A stretch of DNA of 64,000 bases from Streptomyces spinoverrucosus. Its GTDB lineage: Bacteria; Actinomycetota; Actinomycetes; Streptomycetales; Streptomycetaceae. Of this stretch, positions 61,218 to 64,000 are shown piece after piece. Position 1 is the stretch's first letter. Each line of letters starts with the position of its first letter. The stretch is from positions 186,001 through 250,000 of the forward strand of contig NZ_BJND01000012.1 of NCBI RefSeq assembly GCF_006539505.1. Direction: 5' to 3'. The notes beneath the pieces were generated by a model. That model was not told the DNA's origin, ran no database searches, and worked only from the letters and a program-made list of their open reading frames with translations. The position numbers and the translations under genes were made by a program.

Positions 61218-62188
61218 GGCGCCGGTGTGTCGGACGGGGTGTCCGTCGGGCGTTCGCGCAGGGACAGGGTTACGCGGAGGACCGCGATCCAGACCAGGCA
61301 GGAGCCGAGCATGTGCAGGGCGACCAGGAGTTCGGGGAGGTCTGTGAAGTACTGGACGTAGCCGATGACGCCCTGGGCGAGCAGGACCAGGAACAGGTCG
61401 CGGGTGCGGTTCAGCGGGCCGCGCGGGGCGTCGACGGCCTTGAGGACGAACCACAGCGCGAAGGTCAGCGTCACCACGATCCACGCCAGGACCGCGTGCA
61501 CCTTGCTGACCGTCTCCCAGTCGACCGGCATGCGCGGTACGTCGCTGGAGTCACCCGCGTGCGGGCCCGCCCCGGTGACCACCGTGCCGACCATGATCAG
61601 CAGGGCGCTCGCGGCGATCAGGCACCACACCAGCTGCCGCACGGCCTTGCCGACCAGCGGCCGCGCCGCACCGTCGCCCTCCCGGATGCGCTGCCACATC
61701 ACCGCGGCGACGGTGATCAGCGCCGTGGTGGCGAGGAAGTGGGCCGCGACCGTGTACGGGTTGAGACCGACCAGCACGACGATGCCGCCGAGCACGGCGT
61801 TGCTCATCACGACCCAGAACTGCGCCCAGCCCAGCCGGGTCAGGCTGCGCCGCCACGGCTTCTGCGCGCGGGCCGCGATGATGGCCCAGCCGACCGCCGC
61901 GCACAGCACATACGTGAGCATGCGGTTGCCGAACTCGATGACGCCGTGCAGACCCATCTCGCGGGTCGCGGTCAGGGAGTCGGCCGTGCACTTGGGCCAG
62001 GTCGGGCAGCCGAGGCCCGAGCCGGTCAGCCGGACCGCGCCGCCGGTGACCACGATGACCACCGACATGACGAGTGCCGCGAGAGCCGCTCGCTGAACCG
62101 TCCTGGTGGTGGGGGTCCAGCGTGCGGCGATGAAGGCGAGGGGGTTGCGCAGGGCCGCTGCGGCGTCGGCGCGGGTCAACTTTGGCAC
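61172..62188 (-). CDS. ctaA: haem A synthase
   Basis: Membrane enzyme converting haem O to haem A. It has eight TMs in two pseudo-repeats. The first repeat has GGAVRLTGSGLGCPTWPKC (conserved Cys pair loop) and MGLHGVIEFGNRMLTYVL with a haem His and Glu. The second has VPRMPVDWETVSKVHAVLAWIVV with another His, and LVALHMLGSCLVWIAVLRVTL. The N-terminus VPKLTRADAAAALRNPLAF starts with GTG at 62188; TACGAT ends exactly 7 nt upstream, a leaderless signature. ATG at 62197 is the alternative. The C-terminal 46 bases overlap the convergent nucleotidyltransferase gene. Confidence 0.93.
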   Translation of the reverse strand: MPKLTRADAAAALRNPLAFIAARWTPTTRTVQRAALAALVMSVVIVVTGGAVRLTGSGLGCPTWPKCTADSLTATREMGLHGVIEFGNRMLTYVLCAAVGWAIIAARAQKPWRRSLTRLGWAQFWVVMSNAVLGGIVVLVGLNPYTVAAHFLATTALITVAAVMWQRIREGDGAARPLVGKAVRQLVWCLIAASALLIMVGTVVTGAGPHAGDSSDVPRMPVDWETVSKVHAVLAWIVVTLTFALWFVLKAVDAPRGPLNRTRDLFLVLLAQGVIGYVQYFTDLPELLVALHMLGSCLVWIAVLRVTLSLRERPTDTPSDTPAPQEYATTSASMAGPR

Positions 62189-62195
62189 GGGCACC

Positions 62196-62201
62196 ATCGT
62201 A
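62196..62201 (-). promoter_or_regulatory. -10 box for leaderless ctaA
   Basis: TACGAT on the minus strand ends 7 nt before the GTG at 62188. It overlaps the alternative ATG at 62197, which argues for the GTG. Confidence 0.45.
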
Positions 62202-62231
62202 GGGGGCCGCTTGTGCACGCGTTCACGAGGG

Positions 62232-63002
62232 TCACTCCCAGCGGAAGAAGCGGCCCGCCGCCGCCAGGCCCACCACCGACCACCCGGCCAGGATCCCCAG
62301 GTCGCCCCACGGCATCCCGCCCCCGTGCTGGAGCACGTCCCGCAGCCCGTCCGACAGCGCCGAGATGGGCAGCAGACCCAGCACGCTCTGCGCCGCGTCC
62401 GGGAACTTGTCCAGCGGGACGATCACCCCGCCGCCGACGAGCAGTAGCAGGAAGACGAGGTTCGCGGCGGCCAGCGTCGCCTCCGCCTTGAGCGTGCCCG
62501 CCATCAGCAGACCGAGCCCGGAGAAGGCGGCCGTACCGAGGACCAGCAGGAGCAGCACGGTGAACGGATTGCCCTGCGGCGACCAGCCCAGCGCTAGGGC
62601 GATCACCGTCACGAGGATCACCTGGAGCACCTCGACGACCAGCACGGACGCGGTCTTCGCGGTCATCAGGCCCCAGCGGGGGAGCGGGGAGGACGCCAGC
62701 CGCTTCAGCACGCCGTACCGGCGTTCGAAGCCCGTCGCGATCGCCTGGCCCGTGAACGCCGTCGACATCACGGCGAGAGCGAGGATGCCGGGGGCGAGGA
62801 AGTCGACGGCCTTTCCCTCGCCGGTGTCGACGATGTCGACGGTGCTGAAGAGCGCGAGCAGCAGCGTCGGAATGATCACCGTCAGCAGCAGCTGCTCGCC
62901 GTTGCGCAGCAGCATCTTCGTCTCCAGCGCCGCCTGCGCCGCGATCATGCGGGGGAGCGGCGCCGCGCCGGGCTTCGGGACATACGTACCAGCGCTGGTC
63001 AC
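62232..63002 (-). CDS. ABC-2 type transporter permease
   Basis: A 256-aa exporter permease with six TMs. After a short cytoplasmic N-terminus (MIAAQAALETKMLLRNGEQ) come LLLTVIIPTLLLALFSTVDIVD and FLAPGILALAVMSTAFTGQAIATGFERRYGVLKRLASSPLPRWGLMTAKT, the ABC-2 signature region. A long hydrophobic stretch with TLKAEATLAAANLVFLLLLVGGGVIVPLDKFP follows. The GTG at 63002 overlaps the ATPase stop (GTGA), so the two form one operon. Such pairs export drugs, lipids or polysaccharides; the substrate is unknown. Confidence 0.92.
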   Translation of the reverse strand: MTSAGTYVPKPGAAPLPRMIAAQAALETKMLLRNGEQLLLTVIIPTLLLALFSTVDIVDTGEGKAVDFLAPGILALAVMSTAFTGQAIATGFERRYGVLKRLASSPLPRWGLMTAKTASVLVVEVLQVILVTVIALALGWSPQGNPFTVLLLLVLGTAAFSGLGLLMAGTLKAEATLAAANLVFLLLLVGGGVIVPLDKFPDAAQSVLGLLPISALSDGLRDVLQHGGGMPWGDLGILAGWSVVGLAAAGRFFRWE

Positions 63003-63922
63003 GAGCGCAGCTCCTTGCCGGTGAGCTCCAGAAAGACGTCCTCCAGAGTGTGCCGTTCCACCGAGATCCGGTCCGGCATCACCCCGTGCTGGGCGCACCA
63101 CGACGTCACCGTCGCCAGCAGCTGCGGGTCGACCTTGCCGACGACCCGGTACGAGCCCGGCGTCAGCTCGGCGGCCGCGCAGTCCGCGGGGAGCGCCTTG
63201 AGCAGGGAGCCGATGTCGAGGCCGGGGCGGCCGGTGAAGCGCAGCGTGTTCTCGGCGCCGCCGCGGCACAACTCCTCGGGAGAGCCCTGGGCGATGACCC
63301 GGCCGGCGTCGATGATCGCGACGTCGTCGGCGAGCTGCTCGGCCTCGTCCATGTAGTGGGTCGTGAGGATCACGGAGACGCCGTCCGCGCGCAGGTCCCG
63401 GACCAGGTCCCACGTGGCCCGGCGGGCCTGCGGGTCAAGACCTGCGGTCGGCTCGTCCAGGAACACCAGCTCCGGGCGGCCGACGACGGCCATGGCCAGC
63501 GCCAGCCGCTGCTGCTGGCCCCCGGAGAGGCGGCGGTACGTCGTGCGGCCGCAGCTGCCGAGGCCGAGGCGTTCGATCAGGGCGTCCACATCCAGCGGGT
63601 GCGCGTGCAGCCGGGCCACATGGCGGAGCATCTCGTCGGCGCGGGCGCCGGAGTAGACGCCGCCGGACTGGAGCATCACGCCGATCCGCGGCCGCAGCTC
63701 GCGGGACTGCCGCACCGGGTCGAGGCCCAGGACACGCACCGTGCCCGAGTCCGGCCTCCGGTACCCCTCGCAGGTCTCGACCGTGGTCGTCTTGCCGGCC
63801 CCGTTGGGACCGAGCACCGCGGTGACGCCCGCACGGGCCCGCAGGTCCAGGCCGTTCACCGCGGTCTTGTCGCCGTACCGCTTCACCAGGGCCTGCACCT
63901 GGACCACGGGCTCACTTCGCAT
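62999..63922 (-). CDS. ABC transporter ATP-binding protein (DrrA-like)
   Basis: A 307-aa ATPase of the multidrug/daunorubicin-type group. Walker A GPNGAGKTT, Q-loop in RIGVMLQSGGVYSGARADEMLRHVA, signature LSGGQQQRLALAMAVVGRPELVFLDEPTAGLDPQARRATW, and switch His in ILTTHYMDEAEQLADDVAI. The C-terminal 90 residues are the usual DrrA-like tail (LLKALPADCAAAELTPGSYRVVGK...RHTLEDVFLELTGKELR). It pairs with the downstream ABC-2 permease. A TAGACT box ends 8 nt before the ATG, again suggesting a leaderless mRNA. Confidence 0.94.
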   Translation of the reverse strand: MRSEPVVQVQALVKRYGDKTAVNGLDLRARAGVTAVLGPNGAGKTTTVETCEGYRRPDSGTVRVLGLDPVRQSRELRPRIGVMLQSGGVYSGARADEMLRHVARLHAHPLDVDALIERLGLGSCGRTTYRRLSGGQQQRLALAMAVVGRPELVFLDEPTAGLDPQARRATWDLVRDLRADGVSVILTTHYMDEAEQLADDVAIIDAGRVIAQGSPEELCRGGAENTLRFTGRPGLDIGSLLKALPADCAAAELTPGSYRVVGKVDPQLLATVTSWCAQHGVMPDRISVERHTLEDVFLELTGKELRS

Positions 63923-63930
63923 GGGTCCAG

Positions 63931-63936
63931 AGTCTA
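63931..63936 (-). promoter_or_regulatory. -10 box for the ABC-2 exporter operon
   Basis: TAGACT on the minus strand ends 8 nt before the ATG at 63922, the upper end of the leaderless range. Confidence 0.4.
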
Positions 63937-64000
63937 GGTTCGCGGCCCGCGCCCGCGGGGGCGGGGGGCCGGATCCGGCCGGTGACCAGGAACCCCCTCC

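Noticed and set aside
63967..63980. Perfect 14-bp palindrome GGCCGGATCCGGCC near the window end
   Set aside because: In a very GC-rich sequence such palindromes arise by chance; no second copy or promoter element was tied to it.

Overview
The window is high-GC actinobacterial chromosome, almost certainly Streptomyces. It has strong G/C bias at third codon positions, many GTG starts, and open shadow frames opposite most genes. Diagnostic genes include whiA, an RbpA-family RNA polymerase-binding protein, opcA, and mycothiol-type enzymes. From memory, the order uvrB-terD-terC-aroQ-uvrA-uvrC-rapZ-yvcK-whiA-gap-pgk-tpiA-secG-pgi-zwf-tkt-ctaB-ctaA matches the conserved core of the Streptomyces chromosome. 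No rRNA, tRNA, CRISPR array, insertion sequence or prophage was seen.

Layout, positions 1-15 kb. A psuG/PfkB kinase pair (start of the kinase only) is followed by a VOC protein, ogt, a MHYT membrane protein and uvrB. Next come a TerD protein, a large TerD-like protein, and a TerC transporter preceded by a yybP-ykoY manganese riboswitch. A ChaA-type antiporter, an MHS-family importer, a decayed S66 peptidase gene, aroQ, a metallo-hydrolase and a mycothiol-dependent-type enzyme complete this part. Positions 15-30 kb hold uvrA, a LacI regulator with a sugar kinase, an HTH protein, then the overlapping uvrC-rapZ-yvcK-whiA operon and a secreted zinc carboxypeptidase.

Positions 30-36 kb carry lower glycolysis (gap, pgk, tpiA) with secG, an rbpA paralogue and pgi. 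Positions 36-50 kb are accessory. They include a DUF2087 regulator and a PadR-regulated LolCDE/MacB-type ABC system whose permease contains an expanded repeat. A sugar-uptake cluster follows (two binding proteins, a GH13 glucosidase, two permeases), then a LuxR regulator with TPR-like repeats and an FAD oxidase. Positions 50-57.5 kb are the tkt-tal-zwf-opcA-pgl pentose phosphate operon on the minus strand. Positions 57.5-64 kb hold haem O/A synthesis (ctaB, ctaA), an amidohydrolase, a nucleotidyltransferase and an ABC-2 exporter.

Themes. All three UvrABC genes lie within about 21 kb. Central carbon genes of glycolysis and the pentose phosphate pathway lie within 27 kb. About ten genes have a TANNNT -10 box ending 6-8 nt before the start codon, which suggests leaderless mRNAs. 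The most distinctive observations are the riboswitch with a perfect 10-nt anti-Shine-Dalgarno, the repeated PadR-type operator, the (CAGCCG)n-driven triplication in an FtsX permease, an Ig-like domain inserted in a sugar permease, and the S66 pseudogene.
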